Made by a program: the position numbers and the translations under genes. The notes below the pieces were generated by a model. The model searched no databases and was not told the origin of the DNA. It was given only the letters and a program-made list of their open reading frames with translations. Shown in pieces: positions 42,645-51,140 of a stretch of 64,000 bases of DNA; position 1 is the stretch's first letter; every line of letters starts with the position of its first letter. Origin of the DNA: Paraktedonobacter carboxidivorans (GTDB lineage: Bacteria; Chloroflexota; Ktedonobacteria; Ktedonobacterales; Ktedonobacteraceae); NCBI GenBank assembly GCA_041156125.1, contig JBEVTI010000005.1:168990-232989 (forward strand). The letters run 5' to 3'.

Positions 42645-42666
42645 ACAAACAAACAAACAAACAAAC
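42645..42666. repeat. Tetranucleotide repeat (AAAC)5 in the 5' leader of the HAMP protein
   Basis: Five AAAC units (GTTT on the coding strand) lie directly upstream of the AAGGAGGT site of the minus-strand gene starting at 42630. Confidence 0.85.
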
Positions 42667-42721
42667 ACCTCTTACCAGGATACATAGGTCAGGCAGCCCT
42701 GGAGGTGTTCAAATCAGGCAC

Positions 42722-43774
42722 TCAATCCAACTGATGGCCTGCGCGATGGATCAGCAAAGGACGCATCAGATAAGATGGCACGACGGGAAGCAGCTTCTGA
42801 ACATACCCATGAACCCCTTCGGTTTCAGAACCGCCTAGATAGAGCGTGTGTATGCCCTCGTTAAACAACTGCTGAAAGAAATCATAATCCATCCATTCAG
42901 TAACCCCAGGAAACGATCTCGCGGAAACAGCACAGTATAAACCCATGATGCCTTCCTGAAATAGTTCACTGACATACAAACCATGAATGGTCGCACGCTC
43001 GTCGTAATACGCACAAAACCTGTATCTGCTATCGGCTCCGCGCGCGGAACTGGCCTCCTGCAGAATTTGCATATAACTTTTATATTTGTCCGAGCTATAT
43101 CCCAGGACTGCTTGAAAACCCGGATTGCTTTCAATCTCTTTCCAGGCTACATTCGGTACCGCCCAGAGCTTGGTCTGCCGTTCAAAACGCTGAACCTTTT
43201 TGAGAAAAGGCTGTAAACTCTGCTTCATTTCGGCTGTAGGAGCAAATAAACGCTCTAACTGTAATATATGTTCAGGAAATGCCTCTTCTTCAAAGAACTC
43301 CCGACCACTTCCATCTATGAAAAATGCCTGCTTCTCAGTCAGCTGTGCATAAAGTTGCTGGTCTACTTTCTTTAAAATAATCGGACCACGATATACATTA
43401 TATATTCTCATACATAAATCTATTAGCTCGTCGTATCTCCTTTTTCCTGCGGGGTGAACAATGTAGAAGGAGTGATCGCGATAGCCAATGCTTGCTACCA
43501 TGTCGTTTCCGACAAATTTATAGCCCAGACCACCGTGGTCATTGCGCGCCGCGCGGAGCAGGTAAAGCCAGCTATGTGCATAGCACAATTCTTCCCCCTG
43601 AAAGGAGGCGCGGAAAAAGTTAGCATCTGCGGATGAAAGTTGGGAGAAGTTTGGGATACAGGCTGATAACTGTGTACATATCTCTGGTTGGCCGGGTTGA
43701 GAAAGGAACCGTTCATCAAACATTTCTTCTGGCTGCTCTTGCAAGCCTAAGCGAACTTCACTCTCTTTTGGCAA
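42722..43774 (-). CDS. DUF2156/LPG-synthase-C-like (GNAT superfamily) protein, start uncertain
   Basis: About 350 residues. Segments such as CYAHSWLYLLRAARNDHGGLGY, VASIGYRDHSFYIVHPAG, YRFCAYYDERATIHGLYVS and FNEGIHTLYLGGSETEGVHG recall the DUF2156 half of lysyl-phosphatidylglycerol synthases, but I am not certain. No membrane helices. The reading frame contains an excellent AAGGAGGT site at about 43796-43803, yet no ATG follows. Candidates are TTG 43774 (used here, spacing about 21) and ATT 43789 (spacing 6); TTG 43816 lies upstream of the site. Confidence 0.6.
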   Translation of the reverse strand: MPKESEVRLGLQEQPEEMFDERFLSQPGQPEICTQLSACIPNFSQLSSADANFFRASFQGEELCYAHSWLYLLRAARNDHGGLGYKFVGNDMVASIGYRDHSFYIVHPAGKRRYDELIDLCMRIYNVYRGPIILKKVDQQLYAQLTEKQAFFIDGSGREFFEEEAFPEHILQLERLFAPTAEMKQSLQPFLKKVQRFERQTKLWAVPNVAWKEIESNPGFQAVLGYSSDKYKSYMQILQEASSARGADSRYRFCAYYDERATIHGLYVSELFQEGIMGLYCAVSARSFPGVTEWMDYDFFQQLFNEGIHTLYLGGSETEGVHGYVQKLLPVVPSYLMRPLLIHRAGHQLD

Positions 43775-43816
43775 CTGACGACTGTTAATTTTACTACCTC
43801 CTTGCCGTAGACACAA

Positions 43817-44148
43817 TCTAATTACAAGCAGCCTGCTAACCCCATAATAGCTACTATAGATTTACTCCTTTGAAAACACAATCTATTAGTCAAAAGGTAC
43901 TAGCATGATGAAAAAAATTATCTCAATGGTGATCATAATATTCCAACAAATAGAATAAGATGCACGATATAGATATTCTTCATATTATAAAAAACTCAAC
44001 AATGCTCATTAAACTAAGAAAATTACTGACCAGTTGAAAAGGCAAAGGCAATACGAAAAGGGACGAAGGGCACCAAAATACCTCCATTCGACTTCTAAAG
44101 CATTTGCAATGACATTTGCCTATTAGGTGGCAAGGTCTGCACATTAGC
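43817..44148. other. AT-rich intergenic region before speH
   Basis: About 330 bases of AT-rich DNA between divergent genes; no coding frame or RNA gene was recognised. Confidence 0.4.
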
Positions 44149-44271
44149 TTGACAACCTAATGTAAAATATCTTAATGGTGTCAATTTTTCGACGCCATGT
44201 GGGGGACGCTGTCTGAAGTGGCAGCAGTGGTGGCGCTAGTTTGGTAAAATTAAGAGGAGAAAACAAAAAAG
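44149..44271 (+). promoter_or_regulatory. Promoter and structured leader of speH
   Basis: A consensus TTGACA (44149-44154) opens an inverted repeat TTGACAACC / GGTGTCAA (44177-44184) that spans the expected -10 position, which is poor (TAATGG, 18-base spacing). The leader holds GCTGTC/GGCAGC and further GC-rich pairs. The arrangement suggests an operator or a leader hairpin controlling polyamine synthesis. Confidence 0.4.
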
Positions 44272-44703
44272 ATGCTGGTGCATTTGATGTTGGAGCTTTA
44301 CGGGTGCAGCCGCGAGATTCTGACCAACGAGCCGTTGCTGCGTCGTGTGCTGGATGAATACCCTGGTCAGGTTGACATGGAAAAGGTCAGCCCGGTCCAT
44401 CTGTATGACATCGAAACATCTAATCCGCTGGACGCGGGTATGTCTGGCTTTGTCGTAATTGCACAAAGTCATATCAGTATGCATGCCTGGCCTGAGTACG
44501 GTGAGGTTGACATCGACATCTGTTCGTGTAAAGAGTTTAGTCAGGAAGATGCTATCGCTTTCGCGAAAGAAATGTTCCAGACCGAAGATATAGAAGCACA
44601 TTTTGTCGTTCGTGCGACTCGTTCGCTAAGACCTGAAAATCCCGACCCAGTTCGTTATGAGGCTGCCATGGCCGCTCGCATGGCGAAAGTGGCGGTGCGC
44701 TAA
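44272..44703 (+). CDS. speH: S-adenosylmethionine decarboxylase proenzyme
   Basis: 143 residues, the small prokaryotic class. The processing site is QSHISMHAWPE; Ser about 66 would become the pyruvoyl cofactor, with His about 71 and Cys about 86 (DICSC) in catalytic positions. It makes decarboxylated AdoMet, the aminopropyl donor for spermidine. The agmatinase-family gene begins 22 bases downstream. AGAGGAG precedes the ATG. No spermidine synthase (speE) is present in the window. Confidence 0.92.
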   Translation: MLVHLMLELYGCSREILTNEPLLRRVLDEYPGQVDMEKVSPVHLYDIETSNPLDAGMSGFVVIAQSHISMHAWPEYGEVDIDICSCKEFSQEDAIAFAKEMFQTEDIEAHFVVRATRSLRPENPDPVRYEAAMAARMAKVAVR

Positions 44704-44725
44704 GAAGAAAGAAGATTGTGATTTT

Positions 44726-45616
44726 ATGACTGATTCGCCTGTAACCCAGTTTGGTGCGCCAGATGCGCCTTATTGCGACCCCGCCACTGCTCGCGTGACG
44801 ATTATTCCGGCTCCGCTTGAATATAGCGTTTGTTATATGCAAGGCACCCATCTTGGGCCACAGGCGATTCTGGAAGCATCCAGCCAGATGGAACTCTATG
44901 ACGAGGAACTGGATTGGTGCCCTATCGAGGCGGGCGTTCATACACGCCCGCTCCTCAACTATCACGGGATGGACCACGCGGCTGCCCTTGTCGCTACTGG
45001 CCTGGCTGTGCGCGAGGTGTTGGCTCGCGGGCAACTGCCCCTGGTTCTTGGCGGTGAGCACTCTCTCTCCGCCTCTCCTATTGCCGAAGTGCGAAACTAT
45101 TTCCCCGACCTGACCGTTTTACATATCGACGCCCATGGTGACCTGCGCGATGAATATGAGGGCACACAACTCTCACACGCTTCAATCGAGCGGCGCGTGG
45201 TAGAGATGGGCATTCCGTTGACTGAGATCGGCATCCGCAGCTTTAGCCCGGAAGAGGCTGAGTTTATGTGCAGCAAACCAGACGTGGCTATTGTCTGGGG
45301 CTATCAGTTGGCCAGGGGCACAGCAACTATACCTTGGGAACGCCTGAGCAAACATACCTATGTAACCATCGACCTGGACGCGCTCGATCCAAGCGAGATG
45401 CCCGCGGTCGGCACTCCTGAGCCGGGTGGACTGCACTGGTATCAGTTGCTCGATCTGTTCCGCGAGATCTGCCAGCACACAACTGTTGTTGCTATGGATG
45501 TGGTAGAGCTGTGTCCCATGGAGAATCAGACACGAGCCGATTTCCTGGCCGCGAAACTGGTCTACAAGATGATTGGCTATCGTTTCTACGAGGAACTGCA
45601 CAAGAATAAACGCTAG
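44726..45616 (+). CDS. speB: Agmatinase/ureohydrolase family protein
   Basis: 296 residues from ATG 44726 (MTDSPVTQFG), just after speH. The two-manganese ligands are all present: GGEHS (His about 112), DAHGD (135-139) and DLDALDP (216-222). The family includes agmatinase and arginase; next to speH, conversion of agmatine to putrescine and urea is most likely. Together the two genes supply putrescine and decarboxylated AdoMet for polyamine synthesis. Confidence 0.9.
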   Translation: MTDSPVTQFGAPDAPYCDPATARVTIIPAPLEYSVCYMQGTHLGPQAILEASSQMELYDEELDWCPIEAGVHTRPLLNYHGMDHAAALVATGLAVREVLARGQLPLVLGGEHSLSASPIAEVRNYFPDLTVLHIDAHGDLRDEYEGTQLSHASIERRVVEMGIPLTEIGIRSFSPEEAEFMCSKPDVAIVWGYQLARGTATIPWERLSKHTYVTIDLDALDPSEMPAVGTPEPGGLHWYQLLDLFREICQHTTVVAMDVVELCPMENQTRADFLAAKLVYKMIGYRFYEELHKNKR

Positions 45617-45780
45617 CGCAGATAAGCGGGCCATTCCTCAATGACGCTGGTAGGGCAGAGCCGCCGCTACCATTGTCGTGTTTTATTGCTCCAAAGTGCC
45701 TGAGAGACAGCGGAATATAGTTGCTAACACATATACTAAAGAAAAACCGTTGCAAAGTAGCGAGAAATAGAAGCCAACGC

Positions 45781-46809
45781 ATGAGATCTTCACAGAAGAC
45801 CCGTCAACCAATATTTGCCCGGCGAGTTGGCACGCACTATACGCGTACCTACGGGGTCCAGGCGCTTTTGCTCTGTCTGCTGGCTCTGCTCCTGAGCGCC
45901 TGCACGTCAGGCACCACCAGCACGCCAACTCACCGCAAAACAGTGCAGACCAATAGCGGCAACTCTATTACTTATAGCACTCAGTCGCAAGATGTCCTGC
46001 TCCGTCTTTTCTATGGCGGTGGCAAGGTCAGCTTATTGCAGATGACTCCAGAAATCAGTATTTACGGTGATGGCAGCTTTATCACCGGACCTGATCTCCA
46101 ACTTCAGCAAGGCTCAATCTCAAGCGATACACTGCAAAACCTTCTGCATACCCTGATCGGTACTGATAATTTACTCCAGTTGCACCACCAGGTTTTTGAT
46201 GATATTCCCGACCAGAATACGACCCTGCTACAGATGACCCTCGATAATCAGAATTACCAGTTTCTGTATGGACCCTTCGGCAATTTACAGGAGAGTACAC
46301 AGGATCTCCATGACTACCAGCAACTGGGCAATGCGATCAGCACCATCAAAAATGCTCTCAGCGGACCTGAGAAAACCTATACTTCACAGAATATGGCCCT
46401 GCTGGTCTATCAGACCTTCCGCGCGGATTATACCAGCGCGCAAAACCAGACCATCCCTCTCTGGCCGCTGAATAATATCGATCTAGCCAATGCCGCAGTT
46501 TATGAGTGTGGCACCATTCCCCAGGACCAGACCGGTCCAAACGCGGATAATGGCTGTCTGACCTATACGGTGCCTAAAACCGCCTATCTACCCACGCAAG
46601 GCGATTTGCAGCAGATTAAAGCTGCCTTACTCGGTCAACAACAACGCATGTTCCTCGAAAACAACAGCCATTATGTCGTCATTTTGCGCTCCCTCTTGCC
46701 TGACGAGATTGCTCAGCAACAATTGGCAATGTACGGCAGTAACACCCAGGCCTATACACCCATACCCTTGAAAGGAGGAAATATTCCCATACCTACCCCC
46801 ACTGCTTAG
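45781..46809 (+). CDS. Hypothetical lipoprotein
   Basis: About 342 residues from ATG 45781; the frame extends to 45721. A long basic N-region and one hydrophobic segment end in the lipobox LLSAC (Cys about 41). The exported part has no domain I recognise; it includes repeated LLQMT segments (VSLLQMTPEISIYGDGSFI, NTTLLQMTLDNQNYQFLYG) and a Pro/Thr-rich tail. Probably anchored at the outer face of the membrane. Confidence 0.75.
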   Translation: MRSSQKTRQPIFARRVGTHYTRTYGVQALLLCLLALLLSACTSGTTSTPTHRKTVQTNSGNSITYSTQSQDVLLRLFYGGGKVSLLQMTPEISIYGDGSFITGPDLQLQQGSISSDTLQNLLHTLIGTDNLLQLHHQVFDDIPDQNTTLLQMTLDNQNYQFLYGPFGNLQESTQDLHDYQQLGNAISTIKNALSGPEKTYTSQNMALLVYQTFRADYTSAQNQTIPLWPLNNIDLANAAVYECGTIPQDQTGPNADNGCLTYTVPKTAYLPTQGDLQQIKAALLGQQQRMFLENNSHYVVILRSLLPDEIAQQQLAMYGSNTQAYTPIPLKGGNIPIPTPTA

Positions 46810-47181
46810 TCATGCTCTGGCAACAGTATTTGCTGCCAGTTTTTTAGATGGATGATTGAAACTCAACAACAAATGCCACCGCCAAAAGCATAGTCAGGGG
46901 TGTTTAAATATGCTATACTGGAATCAGCCGCTCGAACCTCGTCTTCAAGCTGAACAAGTATGTATGAAGAGGGACTACTACCAACCGGGAATAAAAGCCA
47001 GGCTCCCAGTGTTTGGGAAAAAGAGCCGACAGCACTGGCAGGAGAGCATCTTCTCCGCACAAGAAACATGGGCGAAGAATTATGCCACAACGAACAGGTG
47101 GAACGACGGAAGAGCAAGAAGAAGCCCTGTCAAGCCATTCACCCCTTAAACTACAGCCTCCATTCTTTTTGAAAGGAACCC
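46810..47181. other. Region before the repeat-protein gene
   Basis: Three short overlapping plus-strand frames cover the stretch, none with a ribosome site, so I call no gene. It holds an extended -10 element and, at its end, GAAAGGA before the ATG at 47182. Confidence 0.4.
46911..46919 (+). promoter_or_regulatory. Extended -10 element upstream of the repeat protein
   Basis: TGCTATACT, the same 9-mer seen at 19568, 35102 and 54774. The leader to the start codon would be about 255 bases. Confidence 0.35.
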
Positions 47182-48714
47182 ATGACCAGAAATTTTAGTA
47201 ACCAGCGGCGAGATGGTATGCATCCATCTTCTCGCAACTCTGCCTCCGGCAAGTCTAGAGAAGAGCAATCATTCAAGCCAGCGCGTCCACGGCTTAGCCG
47301 AGATGCCGTCGATCGCGCATGGGAAAATGGAGCCACCCGCACATACGCAGACTACCGCCCGCGCCAGAACCCCTCTACCTCGCCCACTCAGCGCCAGGGG
47401 CGGCCCGCGCCTGCGTACGAGAGATCCAGGCAGCCACATAATCAATCATCCCAGGGAAATTACGGTCCTCCTCATACCTCAGTACGACCCGGTGGATACC
47501 AGCAGGAAGGCGAGCAACGCCATTTCAATAGGCCTGGCTATCGTGCAGGTAGCCAACCCGCTCTGGACAGCGAACGCTGGACGCGTAATAGCTCACCACA
47601 ACAGCCTGGGAATTATACAGAACGCAATGAGGACAGGCGCCCTCCACGCTTCCAACAGGACGGTCCTGAGGACCAGCGCGGTTTCGAGCAACCGGCGCGC
47701 TTCCAACAGGATACTCCTAACAATTATCGTGGCCTTGACCGATCTCCACGCTTCCAACAGGATGGCCCTGAGAACTATCGCGGCTCCGATAGACCGGCGC
47801 GCTTCCAGCAGGATACTCCTAACAATTATCGCGGCTCTAATCGTCCTCCACGCTCCCAGCAGGACGGTCCCGAAAACTATCGCAACTCCGATAGACCGGC
47901 GCGCTTCCAGCAGGATACTCCTAACAATTATCGCGGCTCTAACCATCCTCCACGCTCCCAGCAGGACGGTCCCGAAAACTATCGCGGCTCCAGGCAGCCT
48001 GCACGGTTCCAGCAGGATACTCCCAACAATTATCGTGGCTCTAACCGTCCTCCACGCTCAACTGAATACTCTGAGCGAGAGCGTGAGCAGTTCGCCCGTG
48101 GGCAGCGTGGTAGCGCTACTCCCCGCGACAACTATAATCCACGCTGGCAGAGTCGCCCGGCAGCACAACGCGACTACTCAGCCCAGCGCTCTTACGAAGC
48201 CAACGAGCAGGCTGGTCGAGAACAATTCGAAGGCGACTACGAACGCTTCACTGAGCCCAGACCAGCCAATACCCATCAGACGGCGCAAAAGCGCGAGCAG
48301 TTTACTCCTGCCGACGAAAGGCCTGTCACACGCCTACCTGATGGCCGGGTGTTGAAAGGCTCGCGCCCCTCTCAAAACAAACAGGCTAATTTCTGGAACG
48401 GGGTTGAGGAGCAGACTGGCGAGTTGCTCGCGAACGCGCCTACGCTTAACAAAGCGCCCGAAGCTGCACCTGAGGGAGACCAGGTCAGCGTGCAGGAAAC
48501 TGCCGCACCCAGAATTGCTCGACCCCAAAAACCCGGCGCAAGCAGGATTCGCAAGGTCAAAACAGTGAAAACAACTCGCGCCGAAAATGAGAAACCACGT
48601 ACTGCCAAAGTGGCCAGGAAAAATGCCCAGAGTCCACAAAAGCCGCCGGTCACGCGCCCTTCACGTCGCGGATATAAGTGGCCAGCAGTGGAAGAGAGCA
48701 ATCCCGACCAATAA
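47182..48714 (+). CDS. Intrinsically disordered Arg/Gln/Pro-rich repeat protein
   Basis: 510 residues, dominated by Arg, Gln, Pro, Asn, Ser and Gly. Residues 156-291 are eight units of 17 residues that alternate between RFQQDTPNNYRGSNRPP and RSQQDGPENYRGSDRPA types, i.e. four 34-residue dimers. The C-terminus is strongly basic (IRKVKTVKTTRAENEKPRTA then KVARKNAQS). No signal peptide or membrane helix. Such proteins often bind RNA or DNA or form condensates, but here this is inference only. GAAAGGA precedes the ATG. Confidence 0.75.
   Translation: MTRNFSNQRRDGMHPSSRNSASGKSREEQSFKPARPRLSRDAVDRAWENGATRTYADYRPRQNPSTSPTQRQGRPAPAYERSRQPHNQSSQGNYGPPHTSVRPGGYQQEGEQRHFNRPGYRAGSQPALDSERWTRNSSPQQPGNYTERNEDRRPPRFQQDGPEDQRGFEQPARFQQDTPNNYRGLDRSPRFQQDGPENYRGSDRPARFQQDTPNNYRGSNRPPRSQQDGPENYRNSDRPARFQQDTPNNYRGSNHPPRSQQDGPENYRGSRQPARFQQDTPNNYRGSNRPPRSTEYSEREREQFARGQRGSATPRDNYNPRWQSRPAAQRDYSAQRSYEANEQAGREQFEGDYERFTEPRPANTHQTAQKREQFTPADERPVTRLPDGRVLKGSRPSQNKQANFWNGVEEQTGELLANAPTLNKAPEAAPEGDQVSVQETAAPRIARPQKPGASRIRKVKTVKTTRAENEKPRTAKVARKNAQSPQKPPVTRPSRRGYKWPAVEESNPDQ
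47647..48054 (+). repeat. Minisatellite of eight 51-bp units
   Basis: 408 bases consist of eight in-frame 51-base units that alternate between two variants, so the higher-order period is 102 bases. Late units are the most similar to each other. Confidence 0.85.
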
Positions 48715-48818
48715 CAGCGTTTCAACAAAGCATAGCGCGGGCAAACTGCTTCAACGCAAGCGGTGTGTCCGCGCGGCTATCTCACCAGCAGCACCAATGA
48801 CAAAAGGATATGTTTGTT

Positions 48819-49763
48819 ATGCTCTATCCAAGCTATTTAGAACTCTATGAAAGCGGAGAACTGGCGCAACGCGCTGAAGCAGCCTGGGAAGTTCTGCGCA
48901 GTTGTACAATCTGTCCACAAAACTGCGGCTGTGACCGGATTGCCGGAAAAACTGGCGTCTGCCACTCTAAGACCGAAGCAATCGTTGCCTCCTGGAACGT
49001 TCATCGACGCGAGGAACCACCTATCAGCGGAACTCGTGGAGCGGGCACAATCTTCTTTGGCTATTGCCAGGCACGCTGCACCTATTGCCAGAATTTTTCC
49101 CTCAGCCAGGGAGGTCTGGGACACCGCGTGGGACCCGAACGGCTGGCTGATATGATGCTCTATCTGCAAAAAAAGCGCTGTCACAACCTGGATCTGGTTA
49201 CCCCTACACACTTTGTGCCACAGATTCTCAAAGCGCTGGTTATTGCCTGCGACAAAGGTCTGCGCCTACCTCTCGTTTATAACTGTGCTGGTTATGAAAA
49301 TCTGGCAACGCTCGAACTACTGGATGGTGTAGTAGATATCTATCTGCCAGACTCAAAGTACTCCGACAATAAAAATGCCCTGCGCACCTCAAAAATGCCA
49401 CATTATGTCGAGTCCAATCAGACTACCTTACGCGAAATGTATCGCCAGGTCGGCCCTCTGCAACTCGACGAGGAAGGCATCGGGCGGCGTGGTTTGCTAA
49501 TCCGCCACCTGGTCATGCCCGAAGATATCTCTGGCACCCGTGAAGTGCTACAGTGGATCGCGGCAGAACTGGGGCCAGACACACCCATCAGCCTGATGGA
49601 TCAGTATTTCCCAGCCTGGAAAGCCGTCAATGACCCGGTACTCAATCGTCGCCTGAGTTGGGAAGAGTATCGCACCGCCCTGGACGCTCTTGACGAGTTT
49701 AATATGACCGCCGGCTATGTCCAGGAAGATCTGATGGAACTGGACACAAGCATGCAAGTATAG
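48819..49763 (+). CDS. Radical SAM protein (PflA-like, extra N-terminal cysteines)
   Basis: 314 residues from ATG 48819, after AAAGGA at 10 bases. The iron-sulfur motif is FFGYCQARCTYCQN (Cys 83, 87, 90; CX3CX2C). An N-terminal group CTICPQNCGC plus GVCHS gives five more cysteines (29-48), which may bind zinc or a second cluster. This arrangement is typical of uncharacterised PflA-like radical SAM proteins. Reaction unknown. It starts about 100 bases after the repeat-protein gene and could share its transcript. Confidence 0.85.
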   Translation: MLYPSYLELYESGELAQRAEAAWEVLRSCTICPQNCGCDRIAGKTGVCHSKTEAIVASWNVHRREEPPISGTRGAGTIFFGYCQARCTYCQNFSLSQGGLGHRVGPERLADMMLYLQKKRCHNLDLVTPTHFVPQILKALVIACDKGLRLPLVYNCAGYENLATLELLDGVVDIYLPDSKYSDNKNALRTSKMPHYVESNQTTLREMYRQVGPLQLDEEGIGRRGLLIRHLVMPEDISGTREVLQWIAAELGPDTPISLMDQYFPAWKAVNDPVLNRRLSWEEYRTALDALDEFNMTAGYVQEDLMELDTSMQV

Positions 49764-49854
49764 GCGCGAACCTGAATACCTGTCACTCCTGCTCCGCACA
49801 AGCAAGCAGGAAAAACATATTATTTATAGAATATGAGATAGTGCATTAAATATT

Positions 49855-49884
49855 TTGTCTTTTATGGTTGAGCTGTGCTATAAT
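49855..49884 (+). promoter_or_regulatory. Promoter of the polyprenyl synthase transcript
   Basis: TTGTCT (49855-49860), 18-base spacer, TATAAT (49879-49884) with an upstream TG. The leader would be about 215 bases. Confidence 0.55.
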
Positions 49885-49908
49885 TTTATCAAGCACTAAT
49901 TGTAGTAT

Positions 49909-49959
49909 CCTCAAGCGGCTTAGGATTAAGACACGAGCAGAATTAGCCGCATCTTGAGG
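49909..49959 (+). promoter_or_regulatory. Hairpin in the leader of the polyprenyl synthase gene
   Basis: CCTCAAGCGGCT (49909-49920) pairs with AGCCGCATCTTGAGG (49945-49959), 12 pairs with a three-base bulge. No T-run follows, so it looks like leader structure rather than a terminator. Confidence 0.4.
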
Positions 49960-50041
49960 GATGGCAGACAAAAAAGCGTGAAAGTCAAGTATTTTTGCGC
50001 TAAGGAGCGTCAGGTGCGGCGCTTAAAGGTAGAGGAAAGCT

Positions 50042-50110
50042 ATGGTCTACTCTATCGCTTCTTTGAAAACAGTGCCAACGATGCCCGAAATGGAGAGCCT
50101 TGAACTATGA
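50042..50110 (+). CDS. Putative 22-residue leader peptide overlapping the prenyl synthase start
   Basis: The frame opens with ATG after GAGGAAAG and ends in a TGA that overlaps the ATG of the next gene (ATGA). The peptide would begin MVYSIASLKTV and end MESLEL. The ribosome site and exact overlap suggest translational coupling; it may be a leader peptide or simply a chance frame. Confidence 0.35.
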   Translation: MVYSIASLKTVPTMPEMESLEL

Positions 50111-51096
50111 ACGACACGGCCACTTTGAGCCGCCTATTTGCCAGCATTGAAGCCGATCTGGAGCAAGTAGACATCCTCTTTAAAGAGCGAGCCACCTCCG
50201 GGCTCGACATCCTGAACTCCGCGTCGATGCACGCTCTGGGTTCACCTGGTAAACGTCTTAGAACCGCGCTCACCCTGCTTTCCGGCAAGATGAACAATTA
50301 TCGCCTGGATAAACTCCTTTTCCTCAGCGTAGCTTTCGAGATGGTTCATCTCGCTACACTAATTCACGATGATATTGTCGATAAAGCGTTAACTCGCCGG
50401 GGCAATCCTACAGTAAACGCTATCTGGGGCGATCAGATCGCTATTCTACTGGGGGATTACTACTTCGCTAAGACCTCGGGTTTGATCGCTGACATGGAAG
50501 ACCCACGCATCGATCACCTCTTCGCCGATACAGTCGCCACCGTCTGCGAGGGCACCATTATCGAGATCATGACCGCTGGTCAAACCAATCTAAGCTTGCA
50601 AAGCTATTATGAAAAAATCAGCCATAAAACCGCCGCGCTGATCGCTGCCTGTTGTAAAGGGGGCGCGATCGTGAGTGGTGCCACCGAGAGCGAAATCAAC
50701 TGGCTACATAGCTACGGCCTGAATCTGGGTATCGCATTTCAGATTATCGATGATATTCTCGACTATACTGAGGATCAAAGCACAATCGGCAAGCCAGCCG
50801 GCAATGATTTACGCCAGGGCATGGTGACGCTACCACTGATCTACGCTTTGCAAGAGCATCCACAAAATGGCCATCATCAACTCGTACAAAAGCTACTAAG
50901 TGAGGCAAGCCACGACGAAGAGGAGATCCGCGAAGTCATAGCCTGGGTCCTGGCTGATGGAAACGCCGAACGCTCGATGAATGATGCATTTATCTATGCT
51001 GACAAAGCCCGCGAGGCGCTCTACCATTTTCCAGCCTCGGCTGACCGTAATGTTTTAGACGGAGTTATCGACTTTGTAGTACGCCGCAAACGCTAG
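50107..51096 (+). CDS. Polyprenyl diphosphate synthase
   Basis: 329 residues. Both aspartate-rich motifs are present: HDDIVD (about 87-92) and IDDILD (about 214-219), plus GKRLRTAL, GNPTVNAIWGDQIAILLGDY and GNDLRQGMVTLP. The tail RRKR is basic. It condenses isopentenyl diphosphate onto an allylic primer to make the medium- or long-chain prenyl tail of menaquinone, or geranylgeranyl diphosphate; chain length cannot be read with certainty. It is encoded downstream of a structured leader. Confidence 0.92.
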   Translation: MNDTATLSRLFASIEADLEQVDILFKERATSGLDILNSASMHALGSPGKRLRTALTLLSGKMNNYRLDKLLFLSVAFEMVHLATLIHDDIVDKALTRRGNPTVNAIWGDQIAILLGDYYFAKTSGLIADMEDPRIDHLFADTVATVCEGTIIEIMTAGQTNLSLQSYYEKISHKTAALIAACCKGGAIVSGATESEINWLHSYGLNLGIAFQIIDDILDYTEDQSTIGKPAGNDLRQGMVTLPLIYALQEHPQNGHHQLVQKLLSEASHDEEEIREVIAWVLADGNAERSMNDAFIYADKAREALYHFPASADRNVLDGVIDFVVRRKR

Positions 51097-51140
51097 GGAG
51101 GAGAGATGGCCTGAGAACCTGGCAGACCACCTCCCATTGC

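Noticed and set aside
47593..47946. Antisense frame within the repeat protein
   Set aside because: A by-product of the same repeat; no ribosome site and no start context.
47647..48054. CRISPR array
   Set aside because: The repeats are contiguous 51-bp coding units without unique spacers.
47213..48355. 380-codon plus-strand frame overlapping the repeat protein
   Set aside because: It exists because the 51-bp repeat contains no stops in a second frame. The favoured frame has a ribosome site and a protein-like composition; this one is monotonous Ala/Ile/Arg and has no ribosome site.
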